Shown here: positions 1 to 7,745 of the stretch, in pieces
Position numbering within the stretch: position 1 is the first letter of the stretch
Layout of the letters: every line of letters starts with the position of its first letter
NCBI RefSeq assembly: GCF_011030405.1
Contig: NZ_JAAJTJ010000005.1
Location: 120,779 to 184,778 of the forward strand
Length of the DNA: 64,000 nucleotides
From: Parapedobacter sp. SGR-10
Lineage (GTDB): Bacteria; Bacteroidota; Bacteroidia; Sphingobacteriales; Sphingobacteriaceae
Reading direction: 5' to 3'
The notes under the pieces: generated by a model
Seen by the model: only the letters and a program-made list of their open reading frames with translations
Told to the model about the DNA's origin: nothing
Databases searched by the model: none
Made by a program: the position numbers and the translations under genes

Positions 1-84
1 CTCAATGGTATACAAAATCCAAATTTTGAGTATAAAATTACAGTGCCTTCTTCTCTTGTTAATGTTTGGCGTCTTCAATTCCAA

Positions 85-483
85 TCACATTGTTTCCCGC
101 TCCTGTAGGTTGAAAACTGTTCCTGATGGATCAGTTATCCAATGCATATTTTCGGGTAATTCTTCAAGTTCGTCACAAGTTTCCACATCGTTCGATCGTA
201 GATAGTTTGTCGCCTCTTCCACGTTAGGAACCGTAAGCTGTAACCAAGTTTCTGAATGGGTATAGTTGTCCACGCAGTCTAACCAAATAATATTGTTGCC
301 AAATTTCACTTCGTGTGTTCTGGAAACGGTTGGATTGTCTATGTTTTTTTCTGTGACTTCCAGTTTCAAAATATCCCTGTAAAAAGCAACTGTTTTTTCG
401 TATTTGCTTTTAGGGATTTTTATAGCAATGTTTATTCCTGCTTCAAATTTTACACCAGGATTGTCTCTATTACTTTTTTCCAT
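85..483 (-). CDS. VOC-family (glyoxalase/bleomycin-resistance fold) protein
   Basis: A 132-residue protein with the length and pattern of a single vicinal-oxygen-chelate domain. The N-terminal half reads AINI-type beta strand followed by a helix with FYRDILKL, which is the usual FYrdvLgl signature; the C-terminal half has the HWITDPSGTVFNLQE strand, where a terminal Glu (here E127-E129) often binds metal. The VOC fold supports metal-dependent lyases, dioxygenases and antibiotic-binding proteins, and nothing here tells which. No signal peptide is visible, so it should be cytoplasmic. It starts with ATG at 483 and stands alone: the next minus-strand signal upstream is a terminator at 717-749. 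Fold assignment is firm; substrate is unknown. Confidence 0.8.
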   Translation of the reverse strand: MEKSNRDNPGVKFEAGINIAIKIPKSKYEKTVAFYRDILKLEVTEKNIDNPTVSRTHEVKFGNNIIWLDCVDNYTHSETWLQLTVPNVEEATNYLRSNDVETCDELEELPENMHWITDPSGTVFNLQERETM

Positions 484-716
484 ATTTTGTTCTTTTTATT
501 CCCTAATGTTATAGTATTTCTGCAATCTTTTTGACTAAATCCAATGCAGATGTCTAACCAGAGCAAATGTCGTCAAAAAAAGAACTTTTGCCTAACGGTT
601 GAGATTATTACAAAGGTATTTAGACAATTTTTGGATATACTTGCCTTATGGCAAGAATACTATGGGTTTTCGATTTTTCTAGCCTGTTCGAATGTAGTAA
701 GAATGGTCAGAGTGAT

Positions 717-749
717 TAAAAAAGGGACGAATAAAGATATATTCGTCCC
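717..749 (-). terminator. Rho-independent terminator
   Basis: Arms GGGACGAATA (724-733) and its complement (740-749) with a six-base loop; on the minus strand the stem is followed by a run of T (723-718). It ends whatever is transcribed leftwards from about 817. Confidence 0.7.
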
Positions 750-817
750 CACATCTACCTATGAAAAACATGCCCTTGGGGAGGGCACAACAAATGTACA
801 AACAGTATCCATGATTT
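717..817 (-). ncRNA. Candidate small RNA or leader-peptide transcript
   Basis: Read on the minus strand, a TAnnTTTG-type box (830 down to 823) is followed by about 100 bases and then a strong hairpin with a T-run (749-717). In between is a second small GC-rich hairpin (arms 772-776 and 782-786) and an open frame of 17 codons (812-759, MDTVCTFVVPSPRACFS). No good -33 box sits at the right distance and no gene follows before the terminator. A short independent transcript is the simplest reading, but it is an inference from signals alone. Confidence 0.35.
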
Positions 818-1021
818 TATCCCAAAAATATACTTAATAATAAATTTTGTAGCTACTTTGCCACAAAACCTTAACCTAACCGTCAAACATTAAATAAATG
901 ATTAATATTTGAGATCTTGGTTGTCTACCAAAAGTAATTAACATTTGTTATCTTATTCACAATTTATGGAGGTTAAGCAAATTTTTATTTATTTCGAATG
1001 AATAAGTTAATATTGTAATCG

Positions 1022-1672
1022 ATGAGCTTGACGATTTTGGAGGAATATATTGAGACGGGCAACGTACACGATTTGGAATTGTTGCTGAGTAAGGATCCGG
1101 ATTTAGTTCAACAGAATACCAGCCATGATATTTCTCCATTGCTGCTCGCGTGTTATTATCACAAATCGCAGATTGTACAGGTCCTTTTAAAATACATCAA
1201 GACCATTACCATACATGAAGCCTGCGCTACAGGACTGGTGCAACATGTACAGATGATGATCGAAAACAAACCGGAAGTGGTCAATGAGATCTCTGCGCAT
1301 GGCTTTACACCATTGGGAATAGCGGCGCATTTCAACAAGGAAGATGTTGTTCGTCTGCTACTCATGCACCACGCAGACCCCAACATCAGTTCTCAAAACG
1401 GTTACAATTCCTACCCGTTGCATGCAGCCTTGAACAATAATAACTCAAATATCAGTAAAATGCTTATCGAAGCGGGAGCGGAGGTCAATGTGAGTCAAAA
1501 TGGACGTATCACGCCCTTACATCTAGCTGCCCAGCATGGAAATATCGAGTTGATTATATTACTGCTCGAACAAGGCGCTGATGTATCCATAACCACCGAA
1601 TTGGGTGCCAATGCTTCCGATCTTGCGGCCGAAAAAGGTTTCCACGATATTGCCGAGATATTGAAGGTATAG
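1022..1672 (+). CDS. Ankyrin-repeat protein (cytoplasmic)
   Basis: A 216-residue protein made almost entirely of ankyrin repeats. The typical helix-turn pattern recurs: GFTPLGIAAHFNKEDVVRLLL, then NSYPLHAALNNNNSNISKMLIEAGAEVN, then ITPLHLAAQHGNIELIILLLEQGADVS. About five to six repeats fit from residue 30 to the end. There is no signal peptide, unlike the ankyrin protein at 18992-20518. Ankyrin stacks bind protein partners; no partner is indicated by the neighbours, a lone VOC gene and a convergent DUF2851 gene. Start codon ATG at 1022 gives the first complete repeat its proper N-terminal cap. Confidence 0.85.
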   Translation: MSLTILEEYIETGNVHDLELLLSKDPDLVQQNTSHDISPLLLACYYHKSQIVQVLLKYIKTITIHEACATGLVQHVQMMIENKPEVVNEISAHGFTPLGIAAHFNKEDVVRLLLMHHADPNISSQNGYNSYPLHAALNNNNSNISKMLIEAGAEVNVSQNGRITPLHLAAQHGNIELIILLLEQGADVSITTELGANASDLAAEKGFHDIAEILKV

Positions 1673-1712
1673 GCTAAAGGGTAGGAGCGAAGAGGTTTTT
1701 GCGTTTAATTTA

Positions 1713-2999
1713 TTATTGCCCCCTTAGCAAATGAAGGCCTATGGAGCAGGATAGACATCTCCTTTTGTCGCAATATTCTTTTTTTAGATGGAGAATCCCC
1801 TGTGACGTTGCAGCGCTGTCATTTCTCCATCCCAATATTTCAAACTTTTTTGTAATAGCGTTGCTTTCCTGGGGCAAATGTTGTAGCCATCGCAAAGCCT
1901 TGGAAGTATAGGCTTGGCTGCCTACATGTTTGCCATAAGCAAATAACACCGGTACAAAACAGTTTAGGATGAGGTGCGTAATAAAACTGTCGCTGAAGGA
2001 ATTGCCGTGGGGAACTGTTGTCGAGCCAAACCTAAAATGATTCAGCCAATAGGCATGGGTGCGTATATTTTTGAGCAATACCATGATATCATCCAGATTT
2101 TCGGTCATGCAGATCTTATCGAACCAATACATTTCGTGTGCACATAGGGCAGCGAGCTGTGCCAATCGGAATGTCGGAAAATTGTAGGGACGCATACGAT
2201 GGAATTTCCACTCCAGCTTCGATAGCTCCCGAAGGCCGTGTAAGGTTTGTAGATACTCGAACTCAGCGGCCAGCTTTGTGCTGTAATCGTCTGCCTCTTT
2301 TGTCGGTAATAGTCCTGACATACCAAACAGTACAGCTTCCAATTTGAAAGGTTCCGAACGGTATTTGAATAGGAGGGAGCTGTCCAATTTTTCCATTAAT
2401 GCTTCGAACGAAGTGGCATTGACTTTCATGCCGAAAGCCCTCCCCATAAGCATCATCAGTGTTTTTTCCCAATCATTCTTACTTCTGTCGAGCAACGATT
2501 CTACATATTGGCACTTATGCTCCAGACGTTCGACACTCATTCTTTCGGACCATACCGAAGCGACAATATCGTTTGTAAACCTGCCTATTTGCTTCTCACA
2601 AGGGATCCAGTTGAGGTTGCCCATCAGTTCCAGGTATTTGTCCACCATAGCCGGATTCACATAATTCTTTAATTGCAGCGTAGGAAGTGGGGTGCCATCG
2701 TGACGCATGGCCGCCGCATCGTATTCCCAAACGACGTGCAATACTGTGCTATTGTAACGCTCATCGAGATGGTGTTTATGTTGGTTCCATTCTTTTGCAT
2801 AGATGTGTATTTCTACGTGTCCCGACCACAGCGTTTCCCCGATCCGCAACTGTGCGAACTCAAAATCCGGCCCTGCATCCAAGTTGTGCTGACCCACAGC
2901 CAATAGTTCTATAGTCTCTCCTGATACTGTCCTCAGGTTGAATTGGTCAAACAACCGAAATTGCCAGATGAAGTGTAGCAGTTCTTCTGGAAATAACAT
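1713..2999 (-). CDS. DUF2851 family protein
   Basis: A 428-residue cytoplasmic protein. The opening (MLFPEELLHFIWQFRLFD) followed by LRTVSGETIELLAVGQHNLDAGPDF and then GHVEIHIYAKEWNQHKHH is the conserved start of the DUF2851 family, which is common and usually single-copy in Bacteroidota. The DAGPDF...GHVEIH pair resembles nuclease-type acidic/basic motifs, but no activity is established to my knowledge. The extreme C-terminus has a small Cys pair (RRCLSCSIG). The gene converges on the ankyrin gene with 40 bases between stops. Family call is confident; function unknown. Confidence 0.85.
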   Translation of the reverse strand: MLFPEELLHFIWQFRLFDQFNLRTVSGETIELLAVGQHNLDAGPDFEFAQLRIGETLWSGHVEIHIYAKEWNQHKHHLDERYNSTVLHVVWEYDAAAMRHDGTPLPTLQLKNYVNPAMVDKYLELMGNLNWIPCEKQIGRFTNDIVASVWSERMSVERLEHKCQYVESLLDRSKNDWEKTLMMLMGRAFGMKVNATSFEALMEKLDSSLLFKYRSEPFKLEAVLFGMSGLLPTKEADDYSTKLAAEFEYLQTLHGLRELSKLEWKFHRMRPYNFPTFRLAQLAALCAHEMYWFDKICMTENLDDIMVLLKNIRTHAYWLNHFRFGSTTVPHGNSFSDSFITHLILNCFVPVLFAYGKHVGSQAYTSKALRWLQHLPQESNAITKKFEILGWRNDSAATSQGILHLKKEYCDKRRCLSCSIGLHLLRGQ

Positions 3000-3048
3000 A
3001 GTTTAAAAATAAACATTAAACTATAAATTACAAAATTTTTATTTTTGG

Positions 3049-3185
3049 CTCAGCCCCGCTATCCCCGCACTATGCCCGGAACGATATAGTTGGCTGCGTC
3101 CCACTATCACCCGCGCGCATGGCCGCAGCCATCCCGTTAGGGGAGGGTACAAAGCAACCGAATACCGTTTGCTAACGCTCACTGT
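3049..3185. other. GC-rich intergenic stretch with internal complementarity
   Basis: Between the DUF2851 start and the tRNA-Lys repeats the sequence turns clearly more GC-rich than the flanks. It has short self-complementary blocks, for example GGCTGCG near 3091 with CGCAGCC near 3123, and CCCGTTAGGGG-like text near 3133. No open frame makes sense. It could be a dispersed intergenic repeat or a structured RNA tail; I cannot decide from one copy. Confidence 0.3.
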
Positions 3186-3269
3186 TTTTCTGTTTTAGAG
3201 AGGTACCTCAAGCGAGCTTGGACACCTCTCTAAAACAGAAAACCCGACTATTGTCGGGCATTCGGTTGC
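3153..3269. repeat. Nested inverted repeats downstream of tRNA-Lys
   Basis: Outer arms GCAACCGAAT (3153-3162) and ATTCGGTTGC (3260-3269) enclose a second, longer pair of 19-base perfect arms (3186-3204 and 3224-3242) whose core contains a third small hairpin, CAAGC-GA-GCTTG (3209-3220), and a terminator stem at 3243-3258. The 19-base arms with a 19-base interior would form a very stable cruciform or RNA stem. It may be a terminator and processing region for the tRNA or a mobile palindromic element. Confidence 0.6.
3230..3258 (-). terminator. Terminator of tRNA-Lys
   Basis: On the minus strand, 16 bases after the tRNA 3' end, CCCGAC-AATA-GTCGGG (3258-3243) is followed by TTTTCTGTTTT. This is a standard short stem plus T-rich tail, and it overlaps the larger inverted repeat. 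Confidence 0.7.
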
Positions 3270-3274
3270 GTTTG

Positions 3275-3347
3275 TGATTCGGCTGGGATTCGAACCCAGG
3301 ACCCATACATTAAAAGTGTATTGCTCTACCAGCTGAGCTACCGAATC
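3275..3347 (-). tRNA. tRNA-Lys (anticodon TTT)
   Basis: A 73-base cloverleaf on the minus strand. The acceptor stem is GATTCGG paired with CCGAATC plus discriminator A; the D arm is GCTCAGCTGGTAGAGC; the anticodon loop CTTTTAA gives anticodon TTT; the T arm is CTGGGTTCGAATCCCAG. CCA is not encoded. A complete promoter lies 43 bases upstream and a terminator follows. Confidence 0.97.
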
Positions 3348-3389
3348 ATAACCCTTTGTTAGGACTATCCTTCGTTGGCTGAAGTGCTG

Positions 3390-3421
3390 CAAAGGTAGAA
3401 AAATCTGTGTTTTATGCCAAA
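3390..3421 (-). promoter_or_regulatory. Promoter of tRNA-Lys
   Basis: On the minus strand TTTG (3421-3418), exactly 20 bases, then TACCTTTG (3397-3390). This is a textbook match to the Bacteroidetes housekeeping promoter (TTTG ... TAnnTTTG) and points at the tRNA with a leader of about 35 bases. Confidence 0.8.
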
Positions 3422-3484
3422 TACTTGACCATATTTTTTTGTACAAGACGAATAAGTCTTTGTCTTTCAGTTTGAAAAAGATAA

Positions 3485-4348
3485 CTATTTCTCCAGATAT
3501 GCACTGATCATTCTATCCACGCCGTTGATATCCGGATGTATCTTTACCTCACAAAAACCTTTTTTCTCCAACAAAGATGCTGTTTCCTGACTGAGATATT
3601 GATTGATTTCAACATACAGATATCCATTCTTGTCCAAATGGGCCAAAGCAAAGTCCGCAATATGGTCGTAAAACAACAAGGGAGCTTCCTCCGGTACAAA
3701 TAATGCTGTATCCGGTTCAAAATCCAATACGTTCTTGTGCATGTGTGTTTTTTCGCCAAGGGTGATATAGGGTGGATTACTGACCACTATGTCAAATTGT
3801 TGTTCTTTATCAAAAATAACATCCCATTCCAGTATATCTCCCTCTAAAAATTGCACCGGTTCCCGATATCTTTCGGCATTGGTCTTTGCGATTTGCAAGG
3901 CATTGTCCGAAATGTCCATGGCCCATATAGCAGGTTGTTGCATGTGATGTGATAGCGTGACAGCTATACACCCGCTTCCGGTACCGATGTCTATCACGCG
4001 TAGACCAGACTGCGTTTTGTGTCTGTCGAGGATCAGATGTACGAGTTCTTCCGTTTCGGGCCGGGGAATCAATGTGTCCTCCGAGACGTGAAATGTCAAA
4101 CCATAAAATGGAGCTTCTCCGAGGATATGCTGGATAGGTTTTCCTGTAGCCAACTGTCCGGCAATGTCCAGCATTTCCTCTGCTATTTGATCTTCTACAC
4201 TTTTGTCCTTAAGGATCGGATACGGAGAAATAGTTGTGGAAATTACTTTTTCCACCGCAATGAGAAATAGCTGCCGGATCTCCTCACTGGGGTAGAGAAT
4301 GGACAATTTCTGCTGATAGCTCTGTTCTATTTCGGACAAGGTTTTCAT
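3485..4348 (-). CDS. prmC: Peptide chain release factor N5-glutamine methyltransferase
   Basis: A 287-residue SAM-dependent methyltransferase that modifies the Gln of the GGQ motif in release factors RF1 and RF2, allowing efficient termination. An N-terminal helical domain (about 1-90) is followed by the IPRPETEEL segment (94-102) typical of PrmC, the SAM-binding motif IDIGTGSGC (119-127) and the catalytic NPPY (191-194), which orients the glutamine amide. Length is normal. It is divergent from ribD with 57 bases between start codons. A TAAGTTTG box ends only four bases before the ATG, suggesting a leaderless or very short-leader mRNA. Confidence 0.95.
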   Translation of the reverse strand: MKTLSEIEQSYQQKLSILYPSEEIRQLFLIAVEKVISTTISPYPILKDKSVEDQIAEEMLDIAGQLATGKPIQHILGEAPFYGLTFHVSEDTLIPRPETEELVHLILDRHKTQSGLRVIDIGTGSGCIAVTLSHHMQQPAIWAMDISDNALQIAKTNAERYREPVQFLEGDILEWDVIFDKEQQFDIVVSNPPYITLGEKTHMHKNVLDFEPDTALFVPEEAPLLFYDHIADFALAHLDKNGYLYVEINQYLSQETASLLEKKGFCEVKIHPDINGVDRMISAYLEK

Positions 4349-4352
4349 GCTA

Positions 4353-4401
4353 CAAACTTACGACAATATCTCTGTCGTTTGGGTATTTATTGTTAAGTTT
4401 G
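4353..4401. promoter_or_regulatory. Divergent -7 boxes of prmC and ribD
   Basis: TAAGTTTG occurs on both strands, at 4360-4353 (minus, for prmC) and 4394-4401 (plus, for ribD), each with only four bases before the ATG. Both match TAnnTTTG. No clear -33 box is present at the expected spacing. If used, both transcripts would begin at or next to the start codon. Confidence 0.5.
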
Positions 4402-4405
4402 TCCT

Positions 4406-5464
4406 ATGGATATCCATGAGAAATACATGCAGCGTTGCTTGGAACTGGCCGTATTGGGAGCGGGAAGTGTCTCCCCCAATCCCATGGTAGGTGCCGTGAT
4501 TGTCGTTGGGGACAGCATCATCGGAGAGGGATATACCTCACCCTATGGTGGCCCTCATGCCGAAGTCAACGCCGTACGGGATGTGCTATTGAGATTTGGA
4601 GAGGAGAGGGCAAGAGTTTTGTTACAGGAGAGCACGATCTATGTCAGTCTGGAACCTTGTGCACACCATGGCAAGACACCGCCTTGTGCCGATATGTTGG
4701 TCGATGCAGGGATCAAGAATATATACATTGCCTGCCAAGATCCATTTGCCAAAGTGAACGGGGAAGGCATTAGAAAGCTGAAAGACTCAGGCGCATCGGT
4801 GCATATCGGTTTATTGGAGCAGAAGGCAAAAGGAATCAACCGAAGGTTCTTTACCCGTGTGGATCAACATCGACCCTATGTTATATTGAAATGGGCAGAG
4901 ACGGCTGATGGCTATTTTGCACCTTTGGACAATTCCCAAAAATGGATTACCAATGCAGCCAGCAAACAATTGGTTCACAAATGGCGATCCGAGGAAGACG
5001 CGATCCTTGTAGGTGCAAATACAGCATTGATAGACAATCCCAACCTGACGGTTCGGGAATGGAAAGGACGAAATCCTAAACGTATATTGATCGACAAGAA
5101 TCTTTCCGTTCCTCCTGCTTCGGCTATCTTCAATACGGAGGCAGAGACTATTGTCTTCAACGCCCAAAGGACGGATTGGCAGGAGCATATCAAATACATT
5201 GCTTTGGAGAATTTTGACCTGTACCTACCGCAAAACATCTTGTATCAGCTCTATCTGATGGATGTACAGTCGGTGATCATTGAAGGTGGAGTGAAGACCT
5301 TACAGATGTTTGTTGATGCCGGCCTCTGGGATGAAGCGCGTGTCTTTGGCGGGACTTTGTCTTGGGGAGAAGGAGTGAAATCCCCCGTTCTGCGAAACGA
5401 AAGGTTGGTTTACAGCCAAAAGGTGTCTTCGGATAGTTTGAAGGTGTATGAAAGAGAAGGATAG
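4406..5464 (+). CDS. ribD: Bifunctional riboflavin deaminase/reductase RibD
   Basis: A 352-residue enzyme for two consecutive steps of riboflavin synthesis: deamination of the pyrimidine intermediate, then NADPH-dependent reduction of its ribosyl side chain. The N-terminal deaminase domain (about 1-145) has the zinc motif HAEVNA (H51, catalytic E53) and PCAHHGKTPPC (C85, C94). The C-terminal reductase domain (about 150-350) begins at RPYVILKWAETADG and keeps the WITN and DNPNLTVR segments and the VIIEGG strand. Length is normal. No other rib gene is nearby and no FMN riboswitch is recognisable upstream. Confidence 0.95.
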   Translation: MDIHEKYMQRCLELAVLGAGSVSPNPMVGAVIVVGDSIIGEGYTSPYGGPHAEVNAVRDVLLRFGEERARVLLQESTIYVSLEPCAHHGKTPPCADMLVDAGIKNIYIACQDPFAKVNGEGIRKLKDSGASVHIGLLEQKAKGINRRFFTRVDQHRPYVILKWAETADGYFAPLDNSQKWITNAASKQLVHKWRSEEDAILVGANTALIDNPNLTVREWKGRNPKRILIDKNLSVPPASAIFNTEAETIVFNAQRTDWQEHIKYIALENFDLYLPQNILYQLYLMDVQSVIIEGGVKTLQMFVDAGLWDEARVFGGTLSWGEGVKSPVLRNERLVYSQKVSSDSLKVYEREG

Positions 5465-5497
5465 CGTATAAACATAAAAGATAAGAAATTCAGATAT

Positions 5498-7009
5498 ATG
5501 GACATTCAAGTAAGAAATCTGACCAGGAAAGACTATGACGGACTGAAGGAATCTATGATAGAAGCCTATGAAGGCAGTGCAGGTGGGGTATGGTCAAGGG
5601 CCAATATTGATGATCTGATCGCCTTGTTTCCCGAAGGACAGATCTGTGTGGAGGTAGATGGTAAGGTCGTCGCCTGTGCCCTTTCCTTGATCATCAATTC
5701 TAAGAATACAAATATATACGAGAAGTATTACGAGATCATCGATGGTGGCCGGTTTACCAAGCACGACGATGATGGTGATATCTTGTACGGTATTGAGGTC
5801 TTTGTACATCCCGAGTACCGTTCATTACGCTTGGGAAGGCGCCTCTACGATGCCCGAAAAGAACTATGTGAGCAGATGAACCTACGAAGCATCGTTGCCG
5901 GAGGACGCATCCCCAACTACTACAACTATGCCGATAGCATCAGCCCACGTGTGTATATCGAACGTGTGAAACGGAAGGAGATTTATGATCCGACGTTGAC
6001 CTTTCAGCTGTCCAATGATTTTCATGTCAAAAAAATACTGAAACATTACCTTCCGGATGATGCGGAATCCATGCAATATGCCACACTATTGGAATGGAAC
6101 AATATCTATTACGAACCGGATGCCAAATCCAATTCACCTACCAAACAGACCATACGTCTGGGTTTGGTGCAATGGCAAATGCGGCTCTTCAAGGACATTG
6201 ATGATTTTTACGATCAGATTGAATTTTTTGTAGATGCCGTCAGTGATTATGGGGCAGACTTTATCCTATTTCCCGAATTTTTCAACACGCCTTTGATGAG
6301 TCCGTACAACGACATGCCCGAACGTGCCGCAATGGAAAAATTGGCCGAACTGACCAAGGAAATCGTCGGTAGGATACAGGAGTTTGCGGTGTCTTACAAT
6401 GTTAATATCATTGCCGGATCCATGCCTGTAGTAGAGCGGGGCAAACTCTATAACGTGACCTATCTTTGTCACCGAAATGGCCAATCGGATTCGTATCGGA
6501 AGATACACATCACGCCCAATGAATTCAAATACTATGGTATGGTCGGCGGCAACGAGGTCAAGGTCTTTGATACCGACTGTGGCAAGGTAGGCTTGTTGAT
6601 CTGTTATGATGTGGAGTTTCCGGAATTGAGCCGTATCCTAGCGGATCAAGGTATGCAGATTCTTTTCGTTCCGTTTATGACCGATACACAGAATGGCTAC
6701 ACCCGTGTGCGGACCTGTGCACAGGCCCGGGCTATCGAGAATGAGTGCTATGTGGCGATTGCAGGATCTGTGGGCAACCTGCCAAGGGTCAACAATATGG
6801 ATATCCAATACGCACAGTCGGCGGTGTTTACGCCGTCGGACTTTGCCTTTCCCAACAATGGTATCCGTGCCGAGGCAACACCCAATACCGAGACAGTACT
6901 CATAGCCGATGTGGATCTCTATGCCTTACGTGACCTGCATGAGTATGGTACTGTCAAGATCATGAAGGACAGACGCAAGGATCTCTATGAAGTGAATTTG
7001 TTGAAGTAG
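5498..7009 (+). CDS. GNAT acetyltransferase / carbon-nitrogen hydrolase fusion
   Basis: A 503-residue two-domain protein. Residues about 1-155 form a GNAT acetyltransferase domain, with the acetyl-CoA loop around HPEYRSLRLGRRLYDAR. Residues about 210-500 are a nitrilase-superfamily amidohydrolase with the Glu-Lys-Cys triad in place: E250 in LFPEFF, K325 in YRKIHITP and C359 in LLICYDVEFPE. This fusion is a known family; a role in amide release coupled with N-acetylation is plausible but the substrate is unknown. No signal peptide. It follows ribD by 33 bases in the same direction, so may share its transcript. Confidence 0.9.
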   Translation: MDIQVRNLTRKDYDGLKESMIEAYEGSAGGVWSRANIDDLIALFPEGQICVEVDGKVVACALSLIINSKNTNIYEKYYEIIDGGRFTKHDDDGDILYGIEVFVHPEYRSLRLGRRLYDARKELCEQMNLRSIVAGGRIPNYYNYADSISPRVYIERVKRKEIYDPTLTFQLSNDFHVKKILKHYLPDDAESMQYATLLEWNNIYYEPDAKSNSPTKQTIRLGLVQWQMRLFKDIDDFYDQIEFFVDAVSDYGADFILFPEFFNTPLMSPYNDMPERAAMEKLAELTKEIVGRIQEFAVSYNVNIIAGSMPVVERGKLYNVTYLCHRNGQSDSYRKIHITPNEFKYYGMVGGNEVKVFDTDCGKVGLLICYDVEFPELSRILADQGMQILFVPFMTDTQNGYTRVRTCAQARAIENECYVAIAGSVGNLPRVNNMDIQYAQSAVFTPSDFAFPNNGIRAEATPNTETVLIADVDLYALRDLHEYGTVKIMKDRRKDLYEVNLLK

Positions 7010-7037
7010 TCTTTTTTATTAAAATTTTATATTTCTC

Positions 7038-7068
7038 TTGTTTTGCTTAACAGTGTTAATTAACTTTG
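7038..7068 (+). promoter_or_regulatory. Promoter and operator of the TetR efflux operon
   Basis: TTG (7038-7040), 20 bases, then TAACTTTG (7061-7068) form a good Bacteroidetes promoter ending seven bases before the TetR ATG. Between the boxes lies TTAACAGTGTTAA (7047-7059), a perfect palindrome around a central G. A 12-base piece of it, CTTAACAGTGTT, recurs inverted just before tolC at 7733-7744. The palindrome is the likely binding site of the TetR protein. Confidence 0.65.
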
Positions 7069-7075
7069 CGCTGTT

Positions 7076-7714
7076 ATGGGAATAAAGGAAAGAAAACAAC
7101 GTTACAAGGAAGACTTCCGTGGTCGAATTCTTGAAGCAGCCAAAAAGCTGTTTGTACAAGAAGGGATAGAATCCACCTCGATCCGTAAGATCGCGAAAGA
7201 GATCGAGTTTAGCCCAACGACGATCTACCTCTATTACAAGGACAAAAGTGATATTGTATATGCGCTGCACCAGGAGGGTTTCCGTATCCTGCATCAGCGC
7301 ATGGAACCATTAGTACATGTCGGAGATCCTTTTGAACGCCTCAAGGCACTCGGGAAGTCCTATTTGGCTTTCGCCATCGAAGAACCTGATTTTTATGAAG
7401 TTCTCTTTATGAAAAAAGAACCGATGGAGTTTCTGGACAACAACTGTATCGAGAGCGAGTGGGAAGAAGGCGAACGGGTTTTTGATCTGTTGCAGCATAC
7501 CGTACGCGAATGCCAACAGATTGGGTATTTCCAGGACATGGATGCCGGGCTGCTATCCTTGCAGGCATGGAGCAGTGTGCATGGCCTAGCTTCCTTATTT
7601 ATTACAGGACACTTTCAAAAGCTAGGAGAGATGTCTGATACTACTGTGGATCTCGATGTATTGCTGGAAAGCACATTCCAGGTTTATGTGGTCCTATTGG
7701 AAAAGTTAAGGTAA
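7076..7714 (+). CDS. TetR/AcrR-family transcriptional regulator of the efflux operon
   Basis: A 212-residue regulator. The N-terminal 60 residues carry the TetR helix-turn-helix: RILEAAKKLFVQEGIESTSIRKIAKEIEFSPTTIYLYYKDKSDIVYAL, with the usual TIYLYYKDK recognition region. The rest is a helical ligand and dimer domain without close resemblance I can name. It lies 31 bases before tolC and starts the operon of tolC, adaptor and pump; such regulators normally repress the pump until a substrate binds. The promoter overlaps a palindrome repeated before tolC, consistent with autoregulation. Confidence 0.9.
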   Translation: MGIKERKQRYKEDFRGRILEAAKKLFVQEGIESTSIRKIAKEIEFSPTTIYLYYKDKSDIVYALHQEGFRILHQRMEPLVHVGDPFERLKALGKSYLAFAIEEPDFYEVLFMKKEPMEFLDNNCIESEWEEGERVFDLLQHTVRECQQIGYFQDMDAGLLSLQAWSSVHGLASLFITGHFQKLGEMSDTTVDLDVLLESTFQVYVVLLEKLR

Positions 7715-7732
7715 TTTTTTTGTCAAAATATA

Positions 7733-7744
7733 AACACTGTTAAG
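7733..7744 (+). promoter_or_regulatory. Second candidate TetR operator, at the tolC start
   Basis: AACACTGTTAAG is the exact reverse complement of the 12 bases at 7046-7057 inside the TetR promoter. It ends one base before the tolC ATG (7746), where binding could block either transcription from an internal start or translation. Confidence 0.5.
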
Positions 7745-7745
7745 A

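Larger units (their letters stand above)
484..1021. other. Gene-poor stretch between the VOC and ankyrin genes
   Basis: No convincing protein gene lies here. A plus-strand open frame at 544-837 has no family resemblance and runs across a strong minus-strand terminator, so it is not called. The stretch holds a candidate small RNA on the minus strand (717-817) and the AT-rich upstream region of the ankyrin gene that starts at 1022. Confidence 0.6.

Noticed and set aside
544..837. Plus-strand open frame of 97 codons
   Set aside because: No family pattern, odd composition, and it crosses a strong terminator stem of the opposite strand.
3195..3446. Minus-strand frame of 83 codons
   Set aside because: It reads straight through tRNA-Lys and its terminator.
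4349..4405. FMN riboswitch before ribD
   Set aside because: The gap is only 57 bases and lacks the conserved RFN-element blocks.
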